A stretch of 22,970 nt of DNA from Moraxella pluranimalium (GCF_002014825.1 NZ_MUYU01000036.1:1-22970), one strand, 5' to 3'; positions 8,131 to 17,857 are shown, counted from the stretch's first letter. Program-made: numbers and translations. The notes: a model not told the origin generated them from the sequence alone.

Positions 8131-9990
8131 ATGATTAACAAACTTACTTTCGGACTATTTACAGAGCAAGACGCCAAAAGCTTTATGCGTCTGATGGCGT
8201 ATGTCAAGCCGTATAAATTCCGCATCATTGTCGCCCTACTTGCAATCATCGGTGTCGCTATTACCGAAAGTTATCTGGCAGCCTTTATCGCCCCCTTGGT
8301 CAATCAAGGATTTGCCATTCCTGATGGTCAAGCACCAATCCAACATGGCGATGGATTAATCGACAGCATCATATACCTCAAAGATAGCTTTATGTACGCA
8401 ATTTGGGGTACCGAAAACAAAGTATGGATTGTGCCTTTGTTTTTCATTTCTCTGGTGCTCATTCGTGGTATTTGTCGATTTGTCAGCCAGTACATGATGA
8501 GCTGGGTTGCACTGGTCGCCATCAGCCATGTGCGCCGTGATATGTTTGACAAAATGTTGACTTTGTCATCACAATATCATCACGAAAATTCATCTGGCCA
8601 TGTGCTTATGAATATCGTACAAATGGCGGATGGTGCGATTAATAATGCCAGCAATGTCTTTATTGTACTTACTCGTGATACGCTGATTGTGATTGGTTTG
8701 GTTTGTGTGTTATTGTATCTCAACTGGCAACTGACGCTTAGCATTTTGGTGATGTTTCCAATTTTATCAGGCCTATCTCGCTATTATCGCAACAGACTCA
8801 AGCACGTCATTGACGATGCCCAAAAGTCGGTCGGCACGCTAAATAATACCGTCACCGAAGTACATCAAGGACATCGTGTAGTGAAATTATTCGGCGGTCA
8901 AGCACAGGCCACCAAGCGCTTTGCCAACATCAATGAGCTTATTGTCCGACTTGGTAAAAAAATCAATCAAGCCACCGCCGCCCGCTCACCACTCAGTGAA
9001 GTCATTGGTTCAGTTGCACTTGCTGTGGTGATTTTTATTGCCCTATGGCAAAGCCAAGCAGGTGTCACTACCATTGGTGAGTTTATGGCGTTTATCGTGG
9101 CGATGATGCAGATGTTTGGCCCCATCAAAAACTTGGCAAACATTAGTATTCCGATGCAGACCATGTTCCTAGCTGCTGATTCAGTCTGTGAATTTTTGGA
9201 CACCAAGCCTGAAGCAGATGAAGGCAAACTCAGCTTAGACAAAGTCTCAGGCAGCATTTGCTTTAAAAATATCAATGTTCAATATGGCAAAGATGCCAAA
9301 AAAGCTTTGGATAATTTTAATCTTGATATCCAAGCAGGCGAAAAAGTCGCTTTGGTTGGGCGTTCAGGCTCAGGCAAAACCACTGCCATCAACCTACTAC
9401 CCCGCTTTGTTACGCCAAGCAGTGGTGAAATCACACTTGATGGCACAAACATTAATGAATTAACTTTGATGAATCTGCGTTCGCAGTTTGCCCTAGTTTC
9501 TCAAGAAGTATTTTTATTCGATGATACCCTGTTTGAGAATGTTCGCTATTCTCGACCCAATGCCAGCGAAAGTGAAGTGATGGCTGCACTAGAGGCGGCA
9601 AATCTGACCGAATTGGTCAATAAACACCCACTAGGGCTACACCAACCAATCGGTGCTAATGGCAGTCAGCTGTCTGGTGGTCAGCGCCAGCGCGTGTCTA
9701 TCGCTCGTGCAATCTTAAAAGATGCACCAATTCTACTGCTTGATGAAGCAACCAGCGCTCTGGATAATGAATCAGAACGTTTGGTCCAGCAAGCGCTAGA
9801 ACGCCTAATGCAGGGTCGTACCAGTATTATCGTTGCGCATCGCTTGACCACCATCGAGCAGGCCGATCGCATCATTGTCATGGATGAGGGGAAGATTATC
9901 GAAACAGGATCGCATGATGAGCTGATGGCAAAAGGTGGGTATTATGCCAAACTTCAAAATCTCAGCCTCCACGAGAAGGTATCGACCTAA
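8131..9990 (+). CDS. msbA: Lipid A/LOS core export ABC transporter MsbA
   Basis: This 619-residue half-transporter flips lipid A-core from the inner to the outer leaflet of the inner membrane, using ATP. The N-terminal half (about 25-335) has the membrane helices of a type-1 exporter. The C-terminal half is an ATPase with Walker A GRSGSGKTT (410-418), signature LSGGQ (514-518), Walker B ILLLDE (534-539) and switch His570. It dimerises in the family. It is the last gene of the LOS glycosyltransferase run, 14 bases after the GT32-type gene, which ties sugar addition to export. It is a little longer than E. coli MsbA (582). A heterologous lipid exporter is possible but less likely, since MsbA-type residues start at the N-terminus. 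Confidence 0.9.
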   Translation: MINKLTFGLFTEQDAKSFMRLMAYVKPYKFRIIVALLAIIGVAITESYLAAFIAPLVNQGFAIPDGQAPIQHGDGLIDSIIYLKDSFMYAIWGTENKVWIVPLFFISLVLIRGICRFVSQYMMSWVALVAISHVRRDMFDKMLTLSSQYHHENSSGHVLMNIVQMADGAINNASNVFIVLTRDTLIVIGLVCVLLYLNWQLTLSILVMFPILSGLSRYYRNRLKHVIDDAQKSVGTLNNTVTEVHQGHRVVKLFGGQAQATKRFANINELIVRLGKKINQATAARSPLSEVIGSVALAVVIFIALWQSQAGVTTIGEFMAFIVAMMQMFGPIKNLANISIPMQTMFLAADSVCEFLDTKPEADEGKLSLDKVSGSICFKNINVQYGKDAKKALDNFNLDIQAGEKVALVGRSGSGKTTAINLLPRFVTPSSGEITLDGTNINELTLMNLRSQFALVSQEVFLFDDTLFENVRYSRPNASESEVMAALEAANLTELVNKHPLGLHQPIGANGSQLSGGQRQRVSIARAILKDAPILLLDEATSALDNESERLVQQALERLMQGRTSIIVAHRLTTIEQADRIIVMDEGKIIETGSHDELMAKGGYYAKLQNLSLHEKVST

Positions 9991-10052
9991 CCATGCTTCT
10001 GGACAACAATTATACTACATTTTTCCTTAAGTGATTGTCAGTCATTATTATG

Positions 10053-10058
10053 TATAAT
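10053..10058 (+). promoter_or_regulatory. Candidate -10 box of the rml operon
   Basis: TATAAT is a perfect -10 hexamer 32 bases before the rmlB ATG. No good -35 is at 17 bases; TTGTCA (10035-10040) is too close, leaving only a 12-base gap. The box overlaps the left arm of the hairpin at 10056-10086, so promoter and terminator share bases. Confidence 0.4.
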
Positions 10059-10090
10059 AGGTACCAAAAAACTTTTGGTACCTATTTTTA
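10056..10090 (+). terminator. Perfect hairpin ending at the rmlB start codon
   Basis: AATAGGTACCAAAA (10056-10069) and TTTTGGTACCTATT (10073-10086) pair perfectly over 14 bases with a 3-base loop. TTT follows (10087-10089), directly before the ATG of rmlB at 10090. It can end transcripts of the LOS-msbA operon. It may also attenuate or shape the rml mRNA, since the likely start of transcription is inside it. Confidence 0.7.
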
Positions 10091-11154
10091 TGAACATCCT
10101 AATTACAGGCGGTGCAGGCTTTATCGGTTCAGCTGTTGTTCGCCATATTTTGCAAACAACCGAACATCATGTGTTAAATGTGGACAAATTGACTTATGCA
10201 GGCAATTTAGAATCCTTATTGCCTGTATCTGACAATCCACGCTATCAATTTAGCCAAACGGATATTTGTAATCGTACGGAAATTGAGCGATTGTTTAATG
10301 AGTTTGCTCCAGATATCATTATGCACTTAGCGGCAGAAAGTCATGTAGACCGCTCTATTACGGGTTCAAGCGAATTTATTCAAACCAATATTATTGGTAC
10401 TTATACCTTATTAGAAGTCTCTCGCCATTATTATCATGGTTTAAGTGATGATAAAAAGGCTACATTCCGTTTTCATCATATCTCAACCGATGAAGTGTAT
10501 GGCGATTTGGAAGGCACTGACGATTTGTTTACTGAAACCACACCTTATGCCCCAAGCTCACCATATTCAGCCAGTAAAGCCAGTTCTGACCATTTAGTGC
10601 GAGCATGGCACCGTACGTATGGCTTGCCTGTGGTGATTACCAATTGTTCAAATAATTACGGACCTTATCATTTCCCTGAAAAATTAATTCCATTAATGAT
10701 TTTAAATGCGTTAAATGGCAAGCCTTTACCTGTATATGGCAATGGATTACAAATCCGTGATTGGCTCTATGTAGAAGACCATGCTCGTGCCTTATTTTTA
10801 GTGGCAACCACGGCAAAAGTCGGTGAAACTTACAATATTGGCGGACATAATGAGCAGAAAAATATTGATGTGGTCAAAGCCATTTGTGAATTATTAGAAG
10901 AGCTTGCACCAAATAAACCGACAGGTGTTGCTCAATATGCAGATTTAATTACTTATGTCAAAGACCGCCCTGGACATGATTTACGCTACGCCATTGATGC
11001 TAGTAAAATTGGGACAGATTTAGGCTGGACACCACAAGAAACCTTTGCTACAGGCTTGCGTAAAACCGTGCAATGGTATTTGGATAATCAAGAATGGGTA
11101 CAGCACGTTCAAAGTGGTGAATACCAAAACTGGATTAACAAGCAATATCAATAA
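10090..11154 (+). CDS. rmlB: dTDP-glucose 4,6-dehydratase
   Basis: Converts dTDP-glucose to dTDP-4-keto-6-deoxyglucose, the second step of dTDP-rhamnose synthesis, using bound NAD. The ATG at 10090 is chosen because the protein then begins [13 protein letters not shown], with the NAD-binding GGAGFIG at 7-13. A longer frame would need a TTG start inside the hairpin. Thr133-Asp134-Glu135 form the catalytic triple, and Tyr159-x3-Lys163 is the short-chain dehydrogenase pair. The 354-residue length is normal. No Shine-Dalgarno sequence precedes it. Leucine is encoded mainly by TTA, unlike neighbouring genes. First gene of a four-gene operon. Confidence 0.96.
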   Translation: MNILITGGAGFIGSAVVRHILQTTEHHVLNVDKLTYAGNLESLLPVSDNPRYQFSQTDICNRTEIERLFNEFAPDIIMHLAAESHVDRSITGSSEFIQTNIIGTYTLLEVSRHYYHGLSDDKKATFRFHHISTDEVYGDLEGTDDLFTETTPYAPSSPYSASKASSDHLVRAWHRTYGLPVVITNCSNNYGPYHFPEKLIPLMILNALNGKPLPVYGNGLQIRDWLYVEDHARALFLVATTAKVGETYNIGGHNEQKNIDVVKAICELLEELAPNKPTGVAQYADLITYVKDRPGHDLRYAIDASKIGTDLGWTPQETFATGLRKTVQWYLDNQEWVQHVQSGEYQNWINKQYQ

Positions 11155-11173
11155 GCCATAACAAGGTTAAACG

Positions 11174-12079
11174 ATGAAAATTTTACTTTTAGGTAAAAAT
11201 GGTCAAGTCGGCTTTGAATTAGACAGAAGTTTACAACCTTTAGGACAAGTCTATGCCCTAGACCGCCATAGCAATGCTGATGGTTTATGTGGCGATGTGG
11301 CGAATTTTGATGCGATGACACACGCATTTGACCAAATTCGCCCTGATATTGTAGTTAATGCGACTGCCTATACTGCGGTTGATAAGGCCGAAACTGATAC
11401 TGTGCAAGCAGAGTTAATTAACCATTTGGCTGTAAAACATTTGGCAGAATTAGCAAAACAACATCAAGCCCTATTGATACATTATTCAACCGATTATGTG
11501 TTTGATGGTACAGGCGAAACTGCTTGGACAGAAGAAGATAGCACGGGCCCTATCAATGTGTATGGGCAAACTAAGCGTCAAGGCGAACTTGCACTTGAAC
11601 AAAGCGGAGCAAATTTTATTAACCTTCGCACCAGTTGGGTCTATGGCACACATGGCAATAATTTTATCAAAACCATGTTAAAACTGGGAGCAAGCCGTGA
11701 AACGCTCGGAATTATTGCTGACCAAATTGGCAGTCCAACAGGAGCAAGTTTGATTGCAGACATTACCGCCCAAATTATTCGCCAATATCAGCTGAACTCT
11801 GCAAGTATTGAGATAGGGCATTACCATCTTGCACCACAAGGTGAATGTTCATGGTATGACTATGCTAAGTTTATTTTTGACGTGGCTCGTGAAATGGGGG
11901 CGGACTTAATGGTGAAACAAGTTAATGCCATTGGCACAGCAGATTATCCAACGCCTGCGAAGCGTCCACACAATTCACGACTTAATACCAGCAAATTACA
12001 ACGCAATTTCTCATTACATTTACCACATTGGCAACAAGGCGTTCGCCAAGTGCTTGGAGAACTGATTCATGACAACTAA
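11174..12079 (+). CDS. rmlD: dTDP-4-dehydrorhamnose reductase
   Basis: Last enzyme of dTDP-L-rhamnose synthesis: it reduces dTDP-4-keto-L-rhamnose with NAD(P)H. The 301 residues open with LLGKNGQVG (nucleotide-binding Gly 7, 10 and 13), and STDYVFDG (105-112) and Tyr130-x3-Lys134 follow as expected. AAGG (11163-11166) precedes the ATG. Its last 11 bases overlap the start of rmlA in another frame, a sign of translational coupling. The order B-D-A-C is one of the common arrangements. TTA-rich codon use matches rmlB. Confidence 0.96.
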   Translation: MKILLLGKNGQVGFELDRSLQPLGQVYALDRHSNADGLCGDVANFDAMTHAFDQIRPDIVVNATAYTAVDKAETDTVQAELINHLAVKHLAELAKQHQALLIHYSTDYVFDGTGETAWTEEDSTGPINVYGQTKRQGELALEQSGANFINLRTSWVYGTHGNNFIKTMLKLGASRETLGIIADQIGSPTGASLIADITAQIIRQYQLNSASIEIGHYHLAPQGECSWYDYAKFIFDVAREMGADLMVKQVNAIGTADYPTPAKRPHNSRLNTSKLQRNFSLHLPHWQQGVRQVLGELIHDN

Positions 12080-12959
12080 AAACCGTAAAGGCATTATCTT
12101 GGCAGGCGGGTCAGGTACTCGCCTATACCCAATCACCATGGGAACATCAAAACAATTATTGCCAATTTATGATAAACCGATGATTTATTATCCATTATCG
12201 GTGCTGATGTTGGCAGGTATTCAAGAAATTTTGATTATTTCAACGCCTGAAGATTTACCAAATTTTGAAAAACTGCTGGGAACAGGTGAAGAGATTGGCT
12301 TAAAATTATCCTACAAAGTCCAACCAAGCCCAGATGGCTTAGCAGAGGCCTTTATTTTAGGTGAAGAATTTATTGGTGATGATAATGTTTGCTTAATTTT
12401 GGGTGATAATATTTTCTACGGTCAGCATTTTAGCGAACAATTACGCCGTGCATCAGCACAAGAAACTGGAGCGACCGTATTTGGCTACTATGTGAATGAC
12501 CCAGAGCGTTTTGGCGTGGTAGAATTTGATAAAAATGGCAAAGCCTTAAGCATTGAAGAAAAACCTGTCGAGCCAAAATCACATTATGCCGTAACTGGAC
12601 TGTATTTTTATGACAATGATGTAGTAGAAATCGCCAAAAATATCAAACCTTCGCATCGCGGTGAATTAGAAATCACTGATGTTAATAATGTGTATTTACA
12701 AAAAGATACGCTTAATGTTGAATTGCTTGGACGTGGTTTTGCTTGGCTAGATACAGGAACGCACGACTCATTGCTTGATGCAAGCCGATTTGTACAAACC
12801 ATTGAACACAGACAAGGCTTAAAAGTCGCGTGTTTAGAAGAAATTGCCTATGCTAATGGTTGGATAAATGATGAACAACTATTGGCACGAGCAGAGTTTT
12901 TTAAGAAAACAGGCTACGGACAATATTTATTAAAATTACATAAAGAACACAATGGTTAA
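12069..12959 (+). CDS. rmlA: Glucose-1-phosphate thymidylyltransferase
   Basis: First enzyme of the pathway: dTTP plus glucose-1-phosphate gives dTDP-glucose and pyrophosphate. The 296 residues include the nucleotide-binding loop [11 protein letters not shown] (11-21), [18 protein letters not shown], and Gly112-Asp113-Asn114, the metal/nucleotide acids. The start overlaps rmlD by 11 bases and uses GGAG at 12056-12059. The family is a homotetramer often inhibited by dTDP-rhamnose. Nothing looks truncated. Confidence 0.97.
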   Translation: MTTKNRKGIILAGGSGTRLYPITMGTSKQLLPIYDKPMIYYPLSVLMLAGIQEILIISTPEDLPNFEKLLGTGEEIGLKLSYKVQPSPDGLAEAFILGEEFIGDDNVCLILGDNIFYGQHFSEQLRRASAQETGATVFGYYVNDPERFGVVEFDKNGKALSIEEKPVEPKSHYAVTGLYFYDNDVVEIAKNIKPSHRGELEITDVNNVYLQKDTLNVELLGRGFAWLDTGTHDSLLDASRFVQTIEHRQGLKVACLEEIAYANGWINDEQLLARAEFFKKTGYGQYLLKLHKEHNG

Positions 12960-12968
12960 GGTGCGAAC

Positions 12969-13535
12969 ATGAACGTCATAGAAACTAAAATCCCCGAACT
13001 ATTGATTTTTGAACCACGCGTTTTTGCTGATGAGCGTGGTTGGTTTATGGAAAGTTTTAACCAAAATGTATTTGAAAAAGCACTGAAAGAACGTGGTTTT
13101 GAGGTGCCAACCTTTGTACAAGATAACCATTCCATGTCATCAAAAGGTGTGTTACGTGGATTGCATTATCAAATTGAACCTTATGCCCAAGGAAAATTGG
13201 TGCGTGTAGTGCAAGGTCGTGCCTTTGATGTTGCGGTGGATATTCGTAAAAACTCGCCAACCTTTGGGCAATGGGTCGGTGTGGAACTAAATGCAACAAA
13301 CCATCGCCAATTTTGGATACCAGCAGGCTTTGCTCATGGCTTTGTTGCTTTGGAAGATAATACCCAATTTTTGTACAAAACCACAAACTTTTATCATAAA
13401 GATAGTGAGCGAAGTATCGTGTGGAATGATGAAACGATTGGCATTGATTGGCAAACTGAAGGCTTGGAGCTGTTGATTAACGAAAAAGACGCAACCGCCC
13501 TATCCTTTGATGAAGCCATCAAAGAACTTGGCTAA
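12969..13535 (+). CDS. rmlC: dTDP-4-dehydrorhamnose 3,5-epimerase
   Basis: Turns dTDP-4-keto-6-deoxyglucose into the L-rhamno isomer, third step of the pathway. The 188-residue cupin protein shows FVQDNHSMSSKGVLRG (49-64) with LHYQ (65-68) and catalytic His66, followed by FDVAVDIR and PAGFAHGF, all family hallmarks. AAGGTG (12957-12962) supports the ATG. It ends the rml operon. Its stop codon lies in the left arm of a 15-base-pair hairpin. Confidence 0.97.
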   Translation: MNVIETKIPELLIFEPRVFADERGWFMESFNQNVFEKALKERGFEVPTFVQDNHSMSSKGVLRGLHYQIEPYAQGKLVRVVQGRAFDVAVDIRKNSPTFGQWVGVELNATNHRQFWIPAGFAHGFVALEDNTQFLYKTTNFYHKDSERSIVWNDETIGIDWQTEGLELLINEKDATALSFDEAIKELG

Positions 13536-13561
13536 TCTTAATAAACTTAGCCAAGTTCTTT
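13521..13561 (+). terminator. Hairpin overlapping the rmlC stop codon
   Basis: AAAGAACTTGGCTAA (13521-13535) and TTAGCCAAGTTCTTT (13547-13561) pair perfectly over 15 bases with an 11-base loop. The left arm contains the rmlC stop codon. The end is TTCTTT with only a short T-run, so it ends transcription moderately or protects the mRNA 3' end. A second hairpin follows. Confidence 0.7.
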
Positions 13562-13573
13562 AGCCAAAATAAA

Positions 13574-13605
13574 CAAAGCCCTGCGTAGTAATATGCAGGG
13601 CTTTG
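13574..13605. terminator. Second hairpin after rmlC, between convergent genes
   Basis: CAAAGCCCTGC (13574-13584) and GCAGGGCTTTG (13595-13605) pair perfectly with a 10-base loop. It lies between the convergent rmlC and HIT gene, so it can serve both strands. T-tracts on either side are weak. Confidence 0.6.
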
Positions 13606-13672
13606 GTAGTATTTAAGGTAGTAGAAATGCGATTATCAATCAAAAAGATGATTATAATCAATAACTTAATCC

Positions 13673-14110
13673 TTATACCGACATCTTCCAATCAAATGGC
13701 ATCTCATGATGACCACGCAGTGCCATCATCAGCGTCTGCTGCATATGGCTTAGCACTTCGGCGGTATATGGGATGGCAGGACGCCCCCACACAGGATTTG
13801 GCCAAGCGACATCATTTTGGTAACGCACGATATGATGAAAATGTAGCTGTGGCACTTGGTTGCCTAGGGCAGCGACATTCATCTTGTCAGCGCCAAAAAT
13901 CTTCGCCATCTGACTAGACACCCAGCTTGACTCACGCAAAAACTGCACTTGGTCAGCTTGGCTTAGCTCATAAATCTCTTTGATACCCGATACTCGTGGC
14001 ACCAAAATCAGCCACGGAAACTGGCAATCATTCATCAGTCGTACCGTCGATAACGGAAAATCACCCACCAAAAAAGTATCCTTGGCAAGGGTCGGATGTA
14101 GTTGAAACAT
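13673..14110 (-). CDS. HIT-family nucleotide-binding protein
   Basis: The start is the ATG at 14110, with GAGA six bases upstream; an extension to 14122 would need a TTG codon. Counting that four-residue extension as 1-4, the HIT motif is Gln92-Leu-His94-Phe-His96-His97-Ile-Val. It fits the His-x-His-x-His pattern with Gln at the first position, as many gammaproteobacterial HIT proteins have. VPRVSG and NVAALGNQVPQLH are the usual flanking blocks. HIT proteins hydrolyse or transfer nucleoside phosphates; the substrate here is unknown. It is on the same strand as mfd, about 110 bases downstream of it. Confidence 0.88.
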   Translation of the reverse strand: MFQLHPTLAKDTFLVGDFPLSTVRLMNDCQFPWLILVPRVSGIKEIYELSQADQVQFLRESSWVSSQMAKIFGADKMNVAALGNQVPQLHFHHIVRYQNDVAWPNPVWGRPAIPYTAEVLSHMQQTLMMALRGHHEMPFDWKMSV

Positions 14111-14173
14111 AGTTATTCTCAAATTATTATCAAAATCTTGGCAATACGCCCAAAAACACTGCTATTGTAGCAT

Positions 14174-14212
14174 AAAATTTCATAACTTTGTTATGCATAC
14201 GCTTGAAATTTT
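14174..14212 (-). terminator. Possible weak terminator after mfd
   Basis: CATAAC/GTTATG (14181-14195) form a hairpin, nested with AAAATTTC/GAAATTTT (14174-14181 and 14205-14212). On the minus strand the inner hairpin is followed by AAATTTTATG, a modest U-tract. It lies a few bases after the mfd stop codon. Low confidence, because the stems are short and AT-rich. Confidence 0.3.
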
Positions 14213-14218
14213 GGCAAA

Positions 14219-17200
14219 TTAGCCCGTCATATGTGTGTTTAATTGCCCTTCAAAATACAGTAGCAACTCGCCAAGCTTGTCAATACGCATCTGCGTATCC
14301 ATCGCCGCTTTGGCAGTATAGCGAATCGCTGTCGCCCCTTGCATCCGATAGCCATCACCCGACTGAATCAGCTTGATAATCGCCAGTCCATCGACAGGCG
14401 TATCAGGGCGAAATTCAATGGTGATATGGCGTTCGGTGGCGTCCATCTTGGTGATGCCAAGTGCTTTGGCACGGATACGGCAGCGATGCACGGCAAATAA
14501 ATTCTGCGTCGGCACAGGCAATGCCCCAAAGCGGTCAATCATCTCGGTGCGAATCTCAATCAGCTCACCCACCGCCTCAAGACTACTGATACGCTTATAA
14601 AATAGCAGTCGCTCATGCACATCGCCCAGATAGTCATCAGGAATCAGCGCCGATGCATGAATGTCAATCTCGCTAATCAAATCAAGCGGTGTCGCAAGGC
14701 TTGGTGTCTTGCCCTGCTTGATGGCACGGGTCGCACGCTCAAGCATATCCATATACAGCCCAAAGCCGATGGTCTGCATATTACCCGATTGCTCCTTGCC
14801 CAAAATCTCGCCTGCCCCACGAATCTCAAGGTCTTCGGACGCCAGCATAAAGCCTGCGCCCAGCGTATTGGCTCGGGTAATGGCGTTTAGGCGTTTTTTA
14901 GTGTCGCTACTAAGACCCTTAAGCGATGGCACAAGCAGATAGCAATACGCTTGATGGTGACTGCGCCCCACTCGCCCACGCAGTTGGTGTAGCTGTGCGA
15001 TGCCAAATTTATCAGCACGGTTGATGATGATGGTATTGGCATTAGGCACATCGATACCGGTTTCGATGATGGTGCTTGCCACTAGGATATTGAATTTTTT
15101 GTGATAAAAATCACTCATCACCGCCGCTAGCTCTCGCTCATGCATCTGCCCATGCGCCACCGCCACACGAGCTTCGCCGACAAGATTTCTTAGGCTCTCC
15201 GCCGCCGCTTCGATACTTGCCACATCATTATGCAGATAATACACCTGCCCACCACGCAAAATCTCACGCAAGATTGCATCAACAATCACTTCATCTGACT
15301 TGGGCATCAAAAAAGTCTTAATCGCCAAGCGTCTGGCAGGCGGTGTGGCAATGATAGAAATATCCTGCATCCCTGACAATGCCATATTTAGCGTGCGAGG
15401 AATCGGCGTGGCGGTCATCGACAGACTGTCAATCTCGCTTTGCATCGCTTTGATACGCTCTTTGTGACGGACGCCAAAGCGGTGCTCTTCATCAATAATC
15501 ATCAGTCCAAGCTTGGCAAATGTCACATCGTCTTGGAGCATCTTGTGTGTGCCGATGACGATATCAACTTTGCCTGCTGCCAAATCAGCAAGCACTTGTT
15601 CATGGTGCTTTTTGTTGCCAAAACGAGATAGGCTCTCGATACGGATTGGCCAATCGGCAAAGCGGTTTAAAAAACTGTCTTCATGCTGACCTGCTAACAG
15701 CGTCGTCGGCACGAGCACCGCCACTTGATAGCCTGCTTGCACAGCGATGAATGCCGCACGCATTGCCACTTCGGTCTTGCCAAAGCCTACATCACCACAA
15801 ATCAAGCGGTCCATCGGCTTAGACTGTTTCATATCATGAATGATGGCGTTAATAGCGGCAGCTTGGTCAATGGTCTCTTCAAAGGCGAACTGACTGGCGA
15901 ACAGCTCATACTGCGCCATATCTACCCCAAAGCTGATACCTGCTTTGGCGTTACGCCGTGCCTGTACATTGAGCAATTCGGCGGCGACATCGTGGATTTG
16001 CTCAAGTGCTTTGAGCTTGGCTTTTTCCCACTTACCCGAGCCAATCTTGGACAGTGCCACCGCTTCAGAGTCCGTACCACTATAGCGACCAATCAAGGCA
16101 AGATTGGTAATCGGCACATAGATACTGGCATCATCGGCGTATTTTAGGTGAATAAACTCTTGCTCGCCTTCACCCATATCAAGCACGACGAGCCCATGAT
16201 AACGCCCAATCCCATGCTCAAGATGCACGACAAGCGCCCCTTCGGTCAGCTCAGTCACCGACTTGACCAAAAACGCCTGCGACACGCTCGACTGCCGACG
16301 ACGGCGAGTCTGCAATACCTGCCGCCCAAAAATCTGCGTCTCGCTGATGACACAAAAACCGCCTTCACCATCCACCCACAGCCCACGCTCAATCGGCGCA
16401 ACGCTGATGGCGATACTATCCTTGACAAAGCTTGCTTGATTGCTCAAAAATTCATCAAAATCAGCAACGACTTTGGTGGCGATTTTCCCTTTTAATAACT
16501 CAAGGATAATCTCACGGCGACCTGCACTCTCAGCCAGTAGGAGCATCGGCTGTGGCGTCTGCTCGATAAATTCAAGGAGTGCTGACAATGGCTCAGCTGA
16601 CTGATGATTAATCGGTAGCACAGGCGGTGTGCGTACACTGACGCCATCCATCTGCACTACACTATCTTGGGTATCAATGATGACTCTAGGATACGCTTTG
16701 AGCGCTTGATGAAATTCATTATTTGGTAAAAATAAATAATCAGGTGGCAAGATTGGCAAATCTTTATCATGCGCTCGTGACTGATAGCGAGTTTGGATTT
16801 GTTGCCAATACTGCTCATAGTGCGTACCGATGTCGTGATGGCTGACAAGCAGTGCATCGCTTGGCAAATAGCTAAACAACGTCCCTGTCGTCATCCATGA
16901 TTCAATCTCAAAAAACAGCGGTGCATAATACTCAATGCCCGATGGTGCAATGCCTGCCATGACATCAGTATGCAGGTCAAGCTTGCGCGCACTGGCATTG
17001 GGAAATAGGCTAGCGAAGTTTTGTCGAAATTGCTCTCGCCCTTCTTCTAGGGGGAATTCTCGTGCGGGCAATAGGCTAAATTGGCTGACTTTGGCGGTCG
17101 ATGGCAGTTTATGAAATACTAAATTATTCAGCCCTGCTTGTGCATCTTTACGCAGTTTTTCTAAAGTATCATTACTGAGTGTCCGCTGTGATTCTGGATC

Positions 17201-17770
17201 AAAAAACCGAATGCTTTCGATTTCATCATCAAATAAATCCAAGCGAAACGGCAATGCCTGCCCCACCGCAAAAATATCAACGATGCTACCACGCACCGCA
17301 TATTCCCCCGGTTCAAAGACATTGTCGGTGGCAATGTAGCCTGCGGTCGCTAGACGCTGTCTTTGCTCGTCAATATCAAAACGATCGCCGACCTGCAGGT
17401 CAAAATGCCGCCCAATCAGCCAGCTTGGCGGTGCGATACGCTGCATCAAGGTCTGCGCCGATACCAGTAGCACACCCGATTTTGGCATATGTGTCAGTAG
17501 CGCAATCCGCTCTGAAGTGATGTCTTGGTGCACCGAAAGCTGATCGTATGCCAAGATTTCCCAATCGGCGAACACCTGCGCATCCACCCCAAAAAATGCA
17601 AGCTCTGTATCTAACTGATTGAGTTCATTTTGATTATTGGCAATCATCACAATCAGCCGATCTTGGTTTTTGGCGGTCATCGCAAGCCAATACGCCAAAT
17701 CCGCACCACCCAGCGATGGCAGAGTATGTTTGAAATTGGGCTTGGTTGGGAGTGTGGTGGAATGCAGCAT
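14219..17770 (-). CDS. mfd: Transcription-repair coupling factor Mfd
   Basis: This 1183-residue DNA translocase removes RNA polymerase stalled at lesions and recruits UvrA, starting transcription-coupled repair. The order fits the family: an N-terminal UvrB-like part (about 1-400), an RNA-polymerase-interacting part (about 490-570), then a RecG-like motor. The motor has Walker A GDVGFGKT (659-666), Walker B DEEH (760-763) and helicase blocks such as SMTATPIPRTL and GRVGRSHH. The C-terminal region masks UvrA binding in the family. Length is close to the E. coli protein (1148). No Shine-Dalgarno sequence is clear at the ATG. A likely promoter lies about 30 bases upstream. Confidence 0.98.
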   Translation of the reverse strand: MLHSTTLPTKPNFKHTLPSLGGADLAYWLAMTAKNQDRLIVMIANNQNELNQLDTELAFFGVDAQVFADWEILAYDQLSVHQDITSERIALLTHMPKSGVLLVSAQTLMQRIAPPSWLIGRHFDLQVGDRFDIDEQRQRLATAGYIATDNVFEPGEYAVRGSIVDIFAVGQALPFRLDLFDDEIESIRFFDPESQRTLSNDTLEKLRKDAQAGLNNLVFHKLPSTAKVSQFSLLPAREFPLEEGREQFRQNFASLFPNASARKLDLHTDVMAGIAPSGIEYYAPLFFEIESWMTTGTLFSYLPSDALLVSHHDIGTHYEQYWQQIQTRYQSRAHDKDLPILPPDYLFLPNNEFHQALKAYPRVIIDTQDSVVQMDGVSVRTPPVLPINHQSAEPLSALLEFIEQTPQPMLLLAESAGRREIILELLKGKIATKVVADFDEFLSNQASFVKDSIAISVAPIERGLWVDGEGGFCVISETQIFGRQVLQTRRRRQSSVSQAFLVKSVTELTEGALVVHLEHGIGRYHGLVVLDMGEGEQEFIHLKYADDASIYVPITNLALIGRYSGTDSEAVALSKIGSGKWEKAKLKALEQIHDVAAELLNVQARRNAKAGISFGVDMAQYELFASQFAFEETIDQAAAINAIIHDMKQSKPMDRLICGDVGFGKTEVAMRAAFIAVQAGYQVAVLVPTTLLAGQHEDSFLNRFADWPIRIESLSRFGNKKHHEQVLADLAAGKVDIVIGTHKMLQDDVTFAKLGLMIIDEEHRFGVRHKERIKAMQSEIDSLSMTATPIPRTLNMALSGMQDISIIATPPARRLAIKTFLMPKSDEVIVDAILREILRGGQVYYLHNDVASIEAAAESLRNLVGEARVAVAHGQMHERELAAVMSDFYHKKFNILVASTIIETGIDVPNANTIIINRADKFGIAQLHQLRGRVGRSHHQAYCYLLVPSLKGLSSDTKKRLNAITRANTLGAGFMLASEDLEIRGAGEILGKEQSGNMQTIGFGLYMDMLERATRAIKQGKTPSLATPLDLISEIDIHASALIPDDYLGDVHERLLFYKRISSLEAVGELIEIRTEMIDRFGALPVPTQNLFAVHRCRIRAKALGITKMDATERHITIEFRPDTPVDGLAIIKLIQSGDGYRMQGATAIRYTAKAAMDTQMRIDKLGELLLYFEGQLNTHMTG

Positions 17771-17798
17771 AAGATTAGACAGGTTGAAATTTGCGCTT

Positions 17799-17807
17799 AT
17801 TTTAGCA
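17799..17807 (-). promoter_or_regulatory. Extended -10 promoter of mfd (candidate)
   Basis: On the minus strand the sequence TGCTAAAAT is an extended -10 box (TGn plus TAAAAT, five of six), about 30 bases before the mfd ATG. TTGACC lies further upstream but 24 bases away, too far to be a standard -35. The extended motif can work without it. Confidence 0.4.
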
Positions 17808-17857
17808 TATTCTTGGGCAGATTTTCTTGGTCAAATAATGCCACTACCAAATGCTAT

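Noticed and set aside
10075..10089. TTG start for rmlB inside the hairpin
   Set aside because: The five added residues precede the canonical [10 protein letters not shown] start. ATG at 10090 is the usual family start.
14111..14122. Longer HIT protein starting at TTG 14122
   Set aside because: Only four residues are gained, and GAGA fits the ATG at 14110 better.
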